Shown here piece after piece: positions 39,800-52,584 of a stretch of DNA of 64,000 nucleotides; the first letter of the stretch is position 1; every line of letters starts with the position of its first letter. Source of the DNA: Ampullaceana balthica (Eukaryota; Mollusca; Gastropoda; Lymnaeidae); contig CALYLW010000438.1 in assembly GCA_944989445.1 (NCBI GenBank), positions 744,299 to 808,298 on the forward strand, given 5' to 3'. A program made the translations under genes and the position numbers. Below the pieces are notes generated by a model, which did not search any database, was not told the origin of the DNA, and was given only the letters and a program-made list of their open reading frames with translations.

Positions 39800-41415
39800 T
39801 TTAATTTTTAAAAATGTTTGTTTCTGCTTTTTCCACATTACTTTGTGCTGCTGTTTGTGTCCTTTATCTCACCCCCCCCCGTTCTTCAGATGAGCATGTC
39901 TGCGGCGTATGCTACGCAACGGGTCGTATCTCGTTCTTCTTATTTGATTGAAACCAGCTGCTATACATTAATGTGCGAGATATATTCATAGTAACGTCAT
40001 AAACAAAATTTACAAAACACTCATTTAATTTAAACTTTGACCTTGCACCTGCAAATCAAAAACGATTAGCTACCGACTGGTCGAACCACACTCAGTTCGC
40101 TGAATAGGTGTTAGCAGCAGGTGACCGCTATAGTTGTGAAACACTATGCTAAGGTAAAATACATTTTTTGCAACAATATTGGAGTACAACGAATAACCTG
40201 CTCAACAACATCTATTTAGGTGTATATTTATATTATCTATATTCCACTAATGATAAAAAAATATTTGTGGAAAAAAAATTGCAAGTACAAAACATAGCCT
40301 GAAATACATTCGAGAACAAGATTGGGCGGTACCATGGCAAGAAAAAGAAAAACGATTTCTTACTTTGCCAGTGTACAGCAATATAAAATAAAAATTGCTT
40401 AATTTTTTTTTAATTAACTCCAATCAGATGATTTTGACAACTGGGCCGATGTAAAGTCATGTTGTAAGATCAATGATGTTAGCAATGTGAATGACGATGT
40501 TTGCCTCTTGCGGCTGAGATAGAGAACACGGACTGTGTAAGAGTTACTTTATAATTTTACATGAACCATGCAGAGATCAGCAATGGAGCTGTGAAATCTG
40601 TACAATTTTATTTCATTACGACTGAAGTCAGTGTTTTCGACAGACTAAACTGAAATAGGACTATCTATTAAAAGTAAATAAATTATTTTTAGACTTTTGT
40701 GGAAAAAATAGATTTGATCATAAAAAGGACAATATTTCTTAGCTGTTGTATTCACAATAATTTGCAATACATTATTTTTTTTACGTCATCTATGCGCCAA
40801 AGCTGCATGACATTGGATTTTAGAACGTTTGATTTTTTTCCCAGCACCTGTTGAGATTTATTGAAGCTCCATAAAACAAGACTAGAAATCAAGACCAGTG
40901 TTTGGTCCATTGAATATAATCGTTGACAACGAAATTTGATCTAAATGTGTTCAGAAATATTTTTTTAAGTTCCACCATCGATATTTTTTTAATTGTATAC
41001 TTCTTATAAGACTTTATGGCATCTTATATATCTATTATCTATAGAAATGTGCCCCCTCACATTATCTTTAAGCACCTGGTTAGATTGTAAGCACAAGTAA
41101 AACATTTTTTCACCCACCAAGGGGTATGTCAAGCTCTAATACTGGTTTTGTGAATTGTTTGCAAAACTCACGACCTCAAATGTGTGATGACCAAGCCTAA
41201 ATCTTTCCAATGTTGATTCAAAATAAAATTTTCAAGTTGTATATTTAACCTTCGGTGATATAATTGCAAACATTCTAGTAAGTTCAAAGTCGATGATATT
41301 TTACTAGTTGTACATCCATGGGTGATATTGATGCAAACATAACTGAAGTTAGTCCCAAGCCCGTGATATTTTATTATTATCCATGTCTTTCACGCTATAC
41401 TAAATTGTTTACATT
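39800..41415. other. Unannotated AT-rich sequence
   Basis: No supported gene. A 22-codon frame at 40334 (MARKRKTISYF) resembles the first residues of some hAT transposases but nothing follows it. Confidence 0.5.
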
Positions 41416-41418
41416 TTT

Positions 41419-42060
41419 AACGCAATTTCCCTTGGGAAAATTGCGTTTATAGATTCGAAATGTCTGTCAAGCTTGACAATGCAAATCCTCCTGAACCATA
41501 CCAGATAGTGGGTTCGAGTCATTTGCAAATATGCTAAGGATGTACCAAGGATGTGCAACGGCCAAAAAAATACCGAAAAGGTTTAACTTGATTTCCTGGA
41601 AAATCCAAACAAAACTAAAAAATATCAGTTTTTTGTCAATTTCTCGCCAACCATAACATATCACGGGTTGAAAAAACGTCAAACAATAGCTAATAAGATT
41701 TAGAACAATGTTATGAGAGAATTTTTGAAAAATCTGTTTCCATTCGACTCCCGTAATTTCAGAAGCAATTTTTGAAAGCAATTGTTTTGTTAAATTTCAA
41801 AACTATTGATTTGAAATTACTTTTAATGTAATCTAGAATGATAGTTAATGGGGTTTTCCCGCTTTGTGAATGCTTATGTTAGATTGTTGCGTGGTGCGCA
41901 TTATATTGACACATCCTTTGTGTGATGTAGCGTGAGGGAATATGACGTCATATTGTGTTTAGTTTCAGAATCACTTATTTGAATGGACTTTTATTGTAAA
42001 CAAGATTAATTTCCCTTTGTAAAAAAAAATCAGAAATTCTTTGTTGGAAATTGCGTTTAA
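41419..42060. mobile_element. Possible MITE bounded by AACGCAATTTCC inverted repeats
   Basis: TTAACGCAATTTCCC at 41419 has an immediate inverted partner GGGAAAATTGCGTT at 41434-41448 and a second partner GGAAATTGCGTTTAA at 42046-42060. The outer pair could bound a 640-bp element. No clear target duplication. Confidence 0.3.
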
Positions 42061-43707
42061 ATATTCATTCCAGTTTTTATTACTTGTATATGTCAACAAT
42101 AAGATAAAAAATTATGATGAAAAAATTGTTTGCCCATGAGCTTAAAATTAGTTGTCCTTTTTAGATTCTCATCATTTCAACCAGTGGCGTCACTAGGGGG
42201 GTGCGGAGGGGGCGGGCCGCCCCGGGTGACACCCATCAGGGGGTGACACCCAAGCCTAAAATTTACTGTGTACGATTTTATGTCAGAAAAAAAAGAAGAC
42301 ACATTTTTTTCATCTAGAAAGAAATTGAGAAATACAATGAAATACGTTTAAACCGAAAACTTATTAATAAAATAAAATATCATTTAACAGGCAATAATAA
42401 AACGTCTCCACAAACTACCATAAAACTAATTAGGAAAAAATAAAAAATAAAAAAGCCGCACAATTAAAAAAAGGCTGGACATAAAAGAAGCGGTGTCTTT
42501 TCGTTTTAGAAGAAAATCCAACATACTGGGCTTTGACATACCGACACACACGATGAGTCAGCCTGTGACTGTAGACAAATCCTAACGCACTACTTCCTCC
42601 ACGACAGTTGTGGGGGGGGGGATAAAATTTATTTTAAAAAAAAGATAGGTTATCTTTGTCTTTTTTTATTTATAGGAAAATAAGGTATTTAACGTGTTTG
42701 AGTTATTATTATTTTAAATTTATAATTATTAAACATGCATATCTATGTTAATGTAATGTACTCTAAGAAACATGATTTTCGTATATTTTTTTTGAGTATA
42801 GGTACTTTTTAAAATAACCTTTAACACTAAATTAATTTCACATAAAAACATTTCAGTCTTTTCGATTTCGTATGAAACGATTTTCACTGATAGATCGCGT
42901 GATTCGTACTATCGGCAGCCGAAGTAAAGTTGATTTTGAACGACGCGATCAGAACCGCACCTGCAGCGACGAATTTTTAACGTTGAAAACCGTCTGGTCT
43001 GAACATTATAAAGCATATTACTGAATATATAATCTATTAAATTCAAGTATTTTGTCTACAATTCATGATTCCACATTCTTGGAGCAGCAAAGGTAAGCCA
43101 GCTGAATCCTTTATTTAATTTTGTTAAAACAGGGAAAGATAGTGAGAATTTTCTTGAATTATTTTTGAGTCAAAATGCCACATTATAGTATACCTTTTCC
43201 TGGTTAAATAATTCTTTAATAATGATTGACTAATTTTGAAAGAAAGTTTACAAAAGTAAGCCAAATGACAATTAAATTTTGGACACGTTCTAAAGTTAGA
43301 CGAATTTTAGAAACATTTAATGTTCTTTTAAAGTATGACAGACAAGACTTAAACTTTAAAAAATGGCATTCAATTAATTAACTAACTTTTTTTCAATTTA
43401 AGGCTTGTTTGACATTCGTCCCCTAGAATGACAATATTCTAAGTTGAGTTTTTGACAAAAATGAGTTATTGCCGCTGGGATATTGTCCATGTTTCAATCT
43501 ATCATAGCACAAATTTTGAAAGTTGTATCATGAGACAATTTTGTAGGTAGTACAAAATAACAAGGTCCTAACTCAATATAGGTCTATCAAACATCACATA
43601 GAACATTATTCTAGGAGAGCAAATGTTGGGAACATTGTCCTTCTTTAAATAATAAATTTTGGCACATGTATGTCATTTAAGAGCGCACGATGAAAGTGAA
43701 TGAAATT

Positions 43708-43790
43708 TAAAAAAAAACACAAACGAATCGTGTAATGAAAACAATAGATTTGAGCTTTATTATTAAACAAATACAAAGCTCAACGTTACA
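43708..43790 (-). mobile_element. Penelope-like element 3' tail fragment
   Basis: ACACAAACGAATCGTGTAAT then AATAGATTTGAGCTTTATTA matches the reverse complement of the tails at 13215-13290 and 33955-33990. Only the tail remains. Confidence 0.6.
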
Positions 43791-43823
43791 CCTTTCACAA
43801 TTTGTGCTATGATAGATTGAAAC

Positions 43824-44534
43824 ATGAACAATATCACAGCGCTTTTAAAATCAGAACAACTTGGAATTTTAGGAGAGAACAGACCCAGGTTGAAGAAAAG
43901 GGTGACAGGTGAGAAAACAAGAGATGCTGGACTAACTCTGCAAGAAGAAAACAAAAGCTCGAGTGTATTGATCGTTTCCATTCTGAACTCCAGATCAGAT
44001 CAAGTGCAATCAAGGAAGTAGCAACCATGTTTGAGGCTGTTCAAGCCAAAACCTTGATATCTGCCACTGAAGAAGAATTACTAAAATGCATTCCAAGGTT
44101 GTCCACTTTCTATGATGAGGTTGTCAGAGGAAGAGCTTTTATTATAAATACCAAGGCTGAGAAGGCACCAGAAGGCAGCAGAGATCAATCTCAAAGAGGC
44201 GGAAGACTGGTCCGTACTTGACGTTTTGAAATTTGTAGCTGAATGGGACTTCATAGAATCTCTCCCCTATCTCACATTGAGTTTACGATTATTTGTTACA
44301 ATCTGTGTGTCTGTGGATTCATGTGAAAGGAGTTTTTCAAAGCTAAAGCTTATAAAGAATTATTTGCGATCTACAATGGGGCAGTCAAGGCTTTCTGATC
44401 TTGCCATGTTATCCATTGAGAGTGATTCGGCACAAGAAATAGATTTCGATGAAGTTATTAACAAGTTTTCAGTTTTAAGGCCAGAAAAGCTAAATTCTGA
44501 TTCTTTAAATATGTTTAATGACATTATTTTTTAA
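43824..44534 (+). pseudogene. hAT 2 transposase remnant
   Basis: Three consecutive frames cover the C-terminal third of a hAT transposase. The last (44226-44534, 102 codons) reads SLPYLTLSLRLFVTICVSVD, then SCERSFSKLKLIKNYLRSTM, LSDLAMLSIES and IDFDEVINKFS, the well-conserved dimerisation domain. The upstream frames (43824-44221) are separated by a stop near 44019 and a frameshift near 44218. The N-terminal zinc finger and first catalytic Asp are not visible. Confidence 0.85.
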
Positions 44535-44750
44535 ATTATTACATATTATTCTGATAGTTGCAGATTTTGCAAACCCAAAACAGAACAGTTACAACCTTAC
44601 CTCATTTGAAGTTGTACTGTAATGGTTGGTAATATAATCTAATTTTGGTAATGTAATGTAATGGTAAATTTTAATGGAACGCAATGTAGATGCAAGTTTG
44701 TGAAATTTGAAAATATTACAGTTATTTAACCATATTACTTAAAATTTAGG

Positions 44751-44950
44751 GGCGCGATGGTCTAAGTGGTAGCGCACTGGACTATCGAACCGAGGCAGAT
44801 CCCGAGTCGCGATTTTGAGCCTAGGTACTGGTAAGGCCCCTGGGGTATTGTGCTGGCCACACATTCCCCTGCTCGTTAGTGGTGGCTAAAAACTTGTGAA
44901 CGCTACATCACTTGCCCCATAGTCCGTCATGTACTGGAAAGGGGGTCATT
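44751..44950 (+). mobile_element. tRNA-derived SINE, copy 4 (diverged, nested in hAT 2)
   Basis: GGGGCGCGATGGTCTAAGTG, GTAGCGCACTGGACTATCG and ATCACTTGCCCCATAGTCCG are recognisable; box B is damaged. The shared LINE-like tail is absent, so it is 3'-truncated or belongs to a subfamily. Confidence 0.65.
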
Positions 44951-45439
44951 ACTTAAAATTAATAATTTTATGTTAAAATAAAAAAATAACATTTTTCCTA
45001 TTTTGTTCTTCGTTTTTAAATGTTACAATATTTTACCTATCGACTTTAAATTGAACTTTTCTCCTAATGCCTTTGTAACAAACATGTGATCTATATTTTC
45101 AAACGTTACTAAAGAATCTGCGTGTTCCCGGTATTTGGCAGACTCGAGGAGATTTATGGGGCAAGTCGTGGGGGTGGGGGGTGGGTGACACCAAGAGCTA
45201 CCGCCCCGGGTGACACCAACCCTAGTGACGCCTCTGATTTCAACTTTCTTTAGTAAATATGTAGATAAGAGTTTTCTAACAGTGGGTAAATGACTTAAAC
45301 AAAGTAATTATGCATTACAAAAGTGTATATATTTGTACTGAATGTTTGTAGCAAAATAAGAACTTTTGCTAAGAAACAAATTATATGCTATATGAAGTAA
45401 AATATGTGAAATGTTAAAATTAAAATTTTGCGTGGAATT

Positions 45440-46400
45440 CGTCATTTGTCACACAGAACCCAACTGTTGCCATGGTAACTCAAACGAATGAACTATTGCC
45501 AACAGTTGGTTTTCTGTGCGCCAGGATCGGGTCCTACACTTTTTTTTTACTTACTCGTATGCAATGAACCGAATCTTACTTCACGGAATGTGACTTTCAG
45601 TTCATACCAGACGAGTCACTGAACCAGGCCGATCATTTTTGAGACTGATTCAGTGTTTCAGATTTTTTAATTGTGAAATTTTACAATTATTATTGTTTAT
45701 GTTGATTTAACTATGTCTTAAGATATGTTTTGTGGTATGTGAAATTATTTTTACATATGTCTTTTTTTTCACTCATAACTGCCATATATTGTCTTTACAA
45801 CTCAAAATAAATGAACGAAATTTACTAACAGCAAAATTAACGTTGCACAATTTTATTGCTAATTTTTATACGTTTAAATCGGCTATAATTCAATACCACC
45901 GACACAGATATTGATGAAATAACGCGCTAAACTAAATTACACTGACTTGATACATCCGCATTTAGAACTCAGTTGTGCGTTGGCGAGTAGCTCAAATAAC
46001 CAAGCGTTCCTAGAAGTGAACAAACAATTATCAAACACATTTTGTTAGAACAGGTTACATAAATAAGTACATTTATTATGCACTTTCATTTCTTTTTGTT
46101 AACTTCTTATTTTAACAATTCAGCATTATTTTCACTCATTAGCAAATTTATGAAATGAAACGATTTTGTAGTGTAGACGTTGGGCGAAAAAACAACTGAT
46201 GTATTATTTTTAATTCTACCTGGACTTAAGATTATGAAGAATAAAGATGATTATTCAGAATTAATTTTAAAGAGTATCATATTTAATGTCATTTTAAACA
46301 CAATGATTCATTTAACGAAATTTAGTCGTTATTTAAAGTAATAATATCCATTGCTTTTTTTACATGAGTTATTCACCTATTTATTTAATTACAAAATCCA
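45440..46400 (+). repeat. Duplicated segment, copy 2 (double-hairpin unit)
   Basis: Collinear with 27300-28400, clear to about 45880. It keeps both hairpins (about 45447-45522 decayed, 45553-45616 preserved). 46400-47180 beyond it holds nothing recognised. Confidence 0.6.
45553..45616. other. Conserved hairpin, locus 3
   Basis: ACTCGTATGCAATGAACCGAA pairs with TTCAGTTCATACCAGACGAGT; one G-C pair becomes a mismatch relative to locus 2. The loop keeps TCTTACTTCA-GGAATGTGAC. Confidence 0.75.
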
Positions 46401-47180
46401 TGTGATACTCCTATTATTACTTACATTCATTTAAAGATGAAATTTTATAAAATGAAAATTGTTACCCTTTCTAACAACAACAAAATGTTAGTTGTGTGTT
46501 ATCTTTTCCCATTTTGAAAATATTTGTTGAAAGAGTTTTTTTTTAAAAAGAGAGATTTTGAATAATAAGTTAAAATTGACTTCATGTAAGGTTAACATGG
46601 AAGAAATTAAAATATGATCTCAGATTACTGTTGCATTGTTCCTTCATTTTGTGTTGTCTGTAGTAAAAATCTCTATGTTAAAATTTTATTTACTGCATGT
46701 GTAAAGACCATTACTAGGAAACACTACTATGCCACTATCTCAGCCAGTTTAAACTGCTTTTGAATAAGGTTAATAAACATTTTTTTTTCATGAAAGTTGA
46801 AAGTTACACATTACGAGGATTCTTTTTTAATTTAAAAGTATCTTACTCTCTTTCAATACATATAAGAATGACCACATCTGAGAGAAAACATAACGTATAA
46901 AGGAAATGGAACGTAAATCTATTATTCTAAGATCTTAAATAAACTTAGATAACTATTTCATTTTTAAGGTGATAGTGATACAATTTAAAAAATTAAGATT
47001 TTTTCAAATCTATAATTTATGGTAATACATTTTAACAAAGCTTTTCGTCTGTGGGCGGAGATGAAAAATAAAAAGATCCACCTTCCAATGAAGAAACTGC
47101 GAATCAAGTTACCTTCTAACTAGGAGTGTCTACATCTTCTCTTAGTTTATAGCAATTCAACTAATATTACATTAGCGTGT
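46400..47180. other. Unannotated AT-rich sequence
   Basis: No supported gene or repeat seen. Confidence 0.5.
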
Positions 47181-47204
47181 TTCAGTTCGTACTGTGTAAG
47201 GGGG

Positions 47205-47640
47205 TCTTCAGAACATCGGCCACCAGATGGGCAGAAGGTAATATCAGAACATCGGCAAACAGATTGGTAGAAGGTAATATCGGAATATCGGAAAATAGAT
47301 GGGTAGAAGGTAATATCATAACATTGGCAAATAGGTGGTTTGAGGGTAATATCAGAACATTGACAATTAGATGGCTAGAAGGTAATATCAGAACACTGGC
47401 AATTTGGTAAAAGGTAATATCAGAACATCGGCAAATAGATGGGTAGAGGTAATATCAGAATATCGGAAAATAGATGGGTAGAAATTAACATCAAAACATT
47501 GGATAAAAGATTGGTAGTAGGCAATATCAGAGCATTGGCAAATAGATGGATAGAAGGTAACATCAGAGCATAGGATAAAAGATGGGTAGAAAGTGACCTC
47601 AGAGCTTTGGCAAATAGATGGGAAAAAGGGAGTCTTCAGA
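47205..47640 (+). repeat. 36-bp minisatellite, about twelve units
   Basis: Units of GGTAATATCAGAACATCGGC plus AAATAGATGGGTAGAA with many point changes. The unit is a multiple of three, keeping a plus frame (EGNIRTSANRWV-like repeats, 47177-47410) and a minus frame open. Probably non-coding. Confidence 0.9.
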
Positions 47641-47654
47641 CAAGAACACAGGTC

Positions 47655-47857
47655 CTTAAAAATAATCATTTTATACTCAAAATAGTATGAGGCATTATAA
47701 CAGTATTAGTCTGTACTACAAAACAACAGGATATAACAGGGTACTTGTTATTTATCCGACCACCAAAAAAATTGATTTACTTTTTTGGTATTAGCTGTTG
47801 GCAATCCCGCGATACTTAGGCTATTACTAGACCTACTAAATAAATGTTAATATATTA
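47655..47857. other. Repeat fragment related to 60818-60910
   Basis: The reverse complement of 47690-47800 (CAACAGCTAATACC, GGTGGTCGGATAAATAACAA, TATAACAG) matches CAACAGTTAATACC, GGTGGTTGGATAAAAAAATA at 60818-60890. Family unknown. Confidence 0.5.
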
Positions 47858-48109
47858 TCTTATCTGTTTCAGGCGCTTCTTCTATACAGAAGATTATTGC
47901 GTCCTACGCTTATCTATGGTTTGTGTTTAGTCCTGCATTCTTATTAGAGTTTTAAATGTTGATAAAGTGTTGGCTTTCCTGGTTTCTTCAGGCAACCCAT
48001 TCAGTGGCGTAGCAACGGGTTGGCATCGGGGCAGTTGCCAAGGGCCCAGCTCAAAAGGGCGCCACTAAATCTCTAATTTTTATATTAAAATGTATATTGT
48101 TTTGTGCTG

Positions 48110-49885
48110 AAAACAACTTAGCTTTTCATGGACACGAACAAGATGGAGGTATATTTTTGAATCTGATAAAATTTGTGATCAGTTTGATGTTGGTTTTAAA
48201 AATTCCCTTGAATCGCATATTAAAAATCCCACTAGCTATTTGTCGCCAACAATCCAGAATGAATTTATTAATTTGTTATCAGCGAAACTACAAAGTGAAA
48301 TAATAAAAGAAATTCAAGAAGCTAAATATTATAGTATAATATTTGATAGCACTCCGGGATGTATCTCACAAAGAACAATTAACTGAAATTATTCGGTATT
48401 TAAAATTATCAGATAAAGAATATACCATTGAAGAGAGGTTCGTTGGTTTCATAAACAAAACTGAAAAAACAGAAGGAATTGCCTTGGAAATTAAAGCAGC
48501 ATTAATTCAAAATGGTTTATCACTTGAAGATGTACGTGGCAAAGATAATGGGGCAACATGGCAGGGAAGTACAAGGGAATTCAAGCCATACTTGAAAAAG
48601 AGAATCCACTTGCTCGTATATCCCATGTTCTGCACATACATAGTCTTAATTTGGTAGGTGTGCAAGCGGCCAGCATTGATGCAGATGTGACATTTTTCGG
48701 AACTATACAGGAATTGTACAATTTTTTTCTCCTCGTCAACTAGTAGATAGGAAAAATATCCCCAGTCACTGAAATCAGCCTAAAGAAGCATGCGGACACA
48801 AATGGTGTTCCAAAGCAAATGCTGTAAGTGCTGCATATGAGCAACTGGAGCAAATTATTTTAGTATTAATTGAAATGAAGGATAATCACTTACTTGGTGA
48901 TGCATTATCTGTTGCTAAATCATTGCACCGTAAAATCAATAGTTACAAGTTCATTTGGTTTATAACTATTTGGAATTTGATATTGGAAAAAATAAAAAAG
49001 TCAATTTAGCACTACAAAAAAAAAGACCAGGATATTTATCGATCATCATTGTTAATAAAAGGACTTTTAAATGCCTTTGAAGATCTAAGAACTAACGAAA
49101 TCTATAAAAATTTTTGCCAAACTTGAAGAAATGTCATGTATTAAAATGAAAATCGAGCCAGTTCAAAAAAGGAAAGCAAAACGAAAACGAATGCCAGGAG
49201 AGCATGCTGAAGATGAAGGACCTAACTTGGATTAATTCAAATTTTTGTTGTTGCAATCATTGATTCAATAATGATGCAGTTAAAATACAAATTTCTTTCT
49301 CTGAAAAATATAGCAGAAGACTTTAACTTTCTGACTGGCAAAGCATTCCAATCTTTTGCAATGGCAGATTTAGAATCTAATGCTATTCTATTATCAGGCA
49401 AATATCCTGAAATAAATAAGAGCAATTTATAATTGAAATAAAATGCTTTAAACACCAAATGATTTAACTATTGCAAAACAAAAAACCCGATGACGTCATG
49501 TTTCATTTAGATCTTCTAAATGTTCTCGCTACATGGGAATGCCAAGAATCGTAACCGAATATCGAACGAGCTCTAAAAACATTTCTTACAATGCCAACCA
49601 CAGTAGCCACTGCTGAAAGGAATTTCAGCAAACTAAAAATGATCAAAAATTACTTGAGATCGACGTCAGGTCAACAACGCACATCATCTCTAGCTCTTCA
49701 CATCATCTCTAGCTCTTCACATCATCTCTAGCTCTTCACATCATCTCTAGCTCTTCACATCATCTCTAGCTCTTCACATCATCTCTAGTTCTTCTTTCCA
49801 TCGAAATTGAACTTACCAGTCAAATTAACTTCGATGAAATAATCACCGATTTTGCAAACATTAAAGCAAGAAAAGTTCAGCTTTG
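48110..49885 (+). pseudogene. hAT 4 transposase (DUF4371 family), frameshifted
   Basis: Blocks across frames: HEQDGGIFLNLIKF, SYLSPTIQNEFINLLSAKLQ, EIQEAKYYSIIFDSTPG (first catalytic Asp, 48345), KEQLTEIIRYLKLSDKEYTI, KIKAALIQNGLSLEDV-like, DNGATWQG (second Asp region), then HVLHIHSLNLVGV. After long decay comes MPTTVATAERNFSKLKMIKN-like and YLRSTSGQQRTSSLAL. A 19-bp tandem expansion (49682-49795) disrupts the dimerisation domain, which then ends IELTSQINFDEIITDFANIK. Multiple stops; inactive. Confidence 0.85.
49682..49795 (+). repeat. 19-bp tandem repeat inside hAT 4 transposase
   Basis: Six units of CATCATCTCTAGCTCTTCA. The unit derives from the transposase codons for SSLAL and, being 19 bp, shifts the frame with each copy. 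Confidence 0.95.
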
Positions 49886-50488
49886 AACATTTGATATAGG
49901 ACATATGAGTGGATCGGTGCAGTGTTACTTAAATTTACTGTTAATTTTGAGTTTCTATCGTTATGTATGAGATAATGAGTTTGACACATTAACACTATTG
50001 TTTTTATTTATAATACATGATACTTCAAGTTTTGCAGTTTTCTTTATTAACGCAACAATATCCTTCAATTTATTTGGTATTATTTAGTGAATAATTTATA
50101 ATAAACTGCAAATAAGTATTGTTCCTGTCTTACGCATTTTTTGATATTCACGTTGTATGACTGTCACTGTCTGACTACGTAATTATTGTCTAACAAATGA
50201 AAAATCGCAAAGCTGAAACTTGTCAATTTATCAAGGGCGCCAAAAATAAATTAGCCAAGGGCGCCAAAAACCTAGTTACGCCTCTGAACCCATTCCACGC
50301 CCGGATTCCGGACGGGAAGAACGAAAATTTGTATGAGTTTGTTCTTGCATACGGAATAAGAAAGGTGTTTTTATCCTTATGTCTATCTGAGGCTTGTATT
50401 AAGTTATCTTTGTGTTGTATTTCTAAATTAGAGTTAATTGCTTTATGTATGATTACTGCTTTACTCTTGGTTCCTCTATCCTCTAGTG

Positions 50489-52584
50489 CAGTGGTTCCCA
50501 AAGTGGTCCGTACGGACCCCCAGGGGTCCGCGGGACCTTTCAGGGGGTCCGTGGAAAATAAAAATTGATTTGGGGGTCCCTGAACAACGTCAGGGGGTCC
50601 GCGCAAGGTTTAAAAATCAAATAATAAAACTCATTAATTTTGTTTATTATTATTGAAATTAAAATAAATAATAATAAATAAAATAGTATGTGAATGCCTT
50701 TTCTACTAATTAAATACCATCTTAGGTGCTATCCTTCATGGATACAATGTTGTTTTACGTAAAAAAAAGTATTAGAACTACTGTAATTTCCACATCTATA
50801 ACCAATCAAAATACTTGGTTTGTTGAAATGTCAAGCTTGATGCAGATGAAATGCCGAATTCCCTATAACTATAAGTAGAAATATACAAGTTTTTAACTTG
50901 AATCTACGAGGGTTGCAAGGTTGTGTATTATTCGATGTGTCAGGAAGTTATATTTATCTAAATTGTATCCTATCATCAAATGTTTTCAATAGGGCTTTAC
51001 TGTAGCATTCCATTGAAAATAATTCTTAACAGTGGTCTGTTACAACAGATAAAAGAATGAGTGAGCCAAGGCTGGATTAAGACTTGATGGGGCCCTAAGC
51101 TATTTAAGGACCTTTTGAGGTCTAGATAATCTATAGCAGTGACAAATATGAAAAAACAAACTTCCGGGGGCCCCCAAGAAGGCAGGGGCCCTAAGTTATA
51201 GCTTGTTTAGCAAATAGGTAAATCCAGCACTGAGTGAGCCGAAGAAACAATGCCGACAATATGGTGTTAATGGATATTTGAAGTATGCTAAATGTTTGGA
51301 AACAGATACGAAACGTGAAACGTTATTTACTGAATTAAAAAAATGTTTGAAGTTAAAGCAATACACTTGAATTTCTGGCATATTTAAAACATGCTGTACC
51401 AAATGTATTTTCAGTAAATTGAGTCATTCATCAACATCAAATATTCAAAAAAAATCATAGTTGAAAGTTTGCATGGATCACTACATTATGTCATTAGAGC
51501 AGTTAATAAAATCAAAAGGAATGCCTTCGATGAGAGATTATTTGCTCACCACGGTTTGGAAAATGCAGAAGAAGACTATAATGGATTATTTATTCACACA
51601 GAAGTACGCTGGTTATCATCACGTACATATTTAAATCGATTTTTACTCTGTTTGATTCATTGTCCAAATTCCTGGAAAACAAAGACAATTAGCATCACAA
51701 TTAACTAAAAAAATGACATATCCTTTATGAATGAATTATTTACCCAACTTTAACAAAACTAATTTGAAACTACAACTACTACAAGGTAACCAATTAAATT
51801 TAATCAAAACTAAAAGCGTTATATCTGAGTTTGTTGCAAATCTTTTTCTTTGCAAACAAAACTTAGGAACAGGAGAATGTTCTCAGTTTTCAAATCTTTT
51901 GAAATTGCCACATAGTTAAAGATTTGCTTGCTTACTGTCAAAACTTAACGGCTCTTCATGCGGACATTTTGTAGGCATTTGCCACTATAGGATATTTCCG
52001 ACTGGCAGTTGAGCTCTTTAGCGCATGGACAAACTCAGATCCCAAACACAGATGAATACATACTAATACAGGAGCAGCTTATTGAAATATCCACAAATGA
52101 GGAACTTATACCACTGTTTTGAACTAGGATACCACAAATTCTGGTTACAAAGTCAGATCCAAATTTTATATCATGCATTAAAGGTTATTGTACATAATTT
52201 TTTGACTGTTTTCCTGTCTTTCTATTTGGTAGAACAAAGATTCAGTGGCGTTATGAACCTCATCATAAAAAAAAATAAATAAATAAATAAACGACTAGAA
52301 ATTGGTGCTCGTGAGGATTTGCGGTTCCTACACACAAACATTGAGTCAGGCATAATAAATACACTCATAAAATCTCATCACGTTAATCCAAGTTTTTTGT
52401 TTTTTTTCAATTTTATGTTAAACAAAAGTGATAATTTTAATAAATACCGTACTTTTCATCAAAATGTTGCTTTTGTAATTTTTGTACTATGCATTTATAA
52501 AGTGTTTTTTTTTACTATGGGGGTCCGTGGGGAAATTTTGAGTATAAAAGGGGTCCGTGGGTCAAAAAAGTTTGGGAACCACTG
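50489..52584 (+). mobile_element. hAT DNA transposon 5 (Charlie/ZBED-like type)
   Basis: Ends CAGTGGTTCCCAAAGTGG and CAAAAAAGTTTGGGAACCACTG, exact 8-bp duplications CTCTAGTG (50481-50488, 52585-52592). GGGGTCCGTGG repeats lie inside both ends. The interior holds a decayed transposase. Different family from hAT 1, 2 and 4 but inserted in the same LINE. Confidence 0.95.
51190..52345 (+). pseudogene. hAT 5 transposase remnant (FAM200/ZBED5-like)
   Basis: A frame at 51469-51708 reads GSLHYVIRAVNKIKRNAFDE, RLFAHHGLENAEEDYNGLFI then HTEVRWLSSRTYLNRF, the central TEVRWLS block shared by Charlie-like transposases and vertebrate FAM200/ZBED5 proteins. Later frames give NLLKLPHS and FWLQSQIQILYHAL, and FLSFYLVEQRFSGVMNLIIK, the C-terminal dimerisation part (usual CESGFSALTNIKTK). 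Stops near 51710, 51920 and 52280 break it. Confidence 0.75.

Larger units (their letters stand above)
42182..45236 (+). mobile_element. hAT DNA transposon 2 (3.06 kb)
   Basis: Ends CAGTGGCGTCACTAGGG and CCCTAGTGACGCCTCTG, exact 8-bp duplications ATTTCAAC (42174-42181, 45237-45244). GTGACACC and CCGCCCCGGG repeats lie just inside both ends. The transposase remnant lies at 43824-44534. A Penelope-like tail (43708-43790) and a SINE (44751-44950) are inserted within. About 42300-43700 is AT-rich without recognised coding. Confidence 0.95.
48002..50286 (+). mobile_element. hAT DNA transposon 4 (DUF4371-type)
   Basis: Ends CAGTGGCGTAGCAACGGG and CCTAGTTACGCCTCTG, exact 8-bp duplications AACCCATT (47994-48001, 50287-50294). 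Subterminal TTGCCAAGGGC and GCCAAGGGCGCC mirror each other. It contains most of a decayed transposase. The MITE at 20935-21105 is its deletion derivative. The empty site is seen in the LINE copy at 32738. Confidence 0.95.

Noticed and set aside
40334..40401. Small frame MARKRKTISYF as a hAT transposase start
   Set aside because: The resemblance is only 11 residues, and no transposase sequence or terminal repeats follow.
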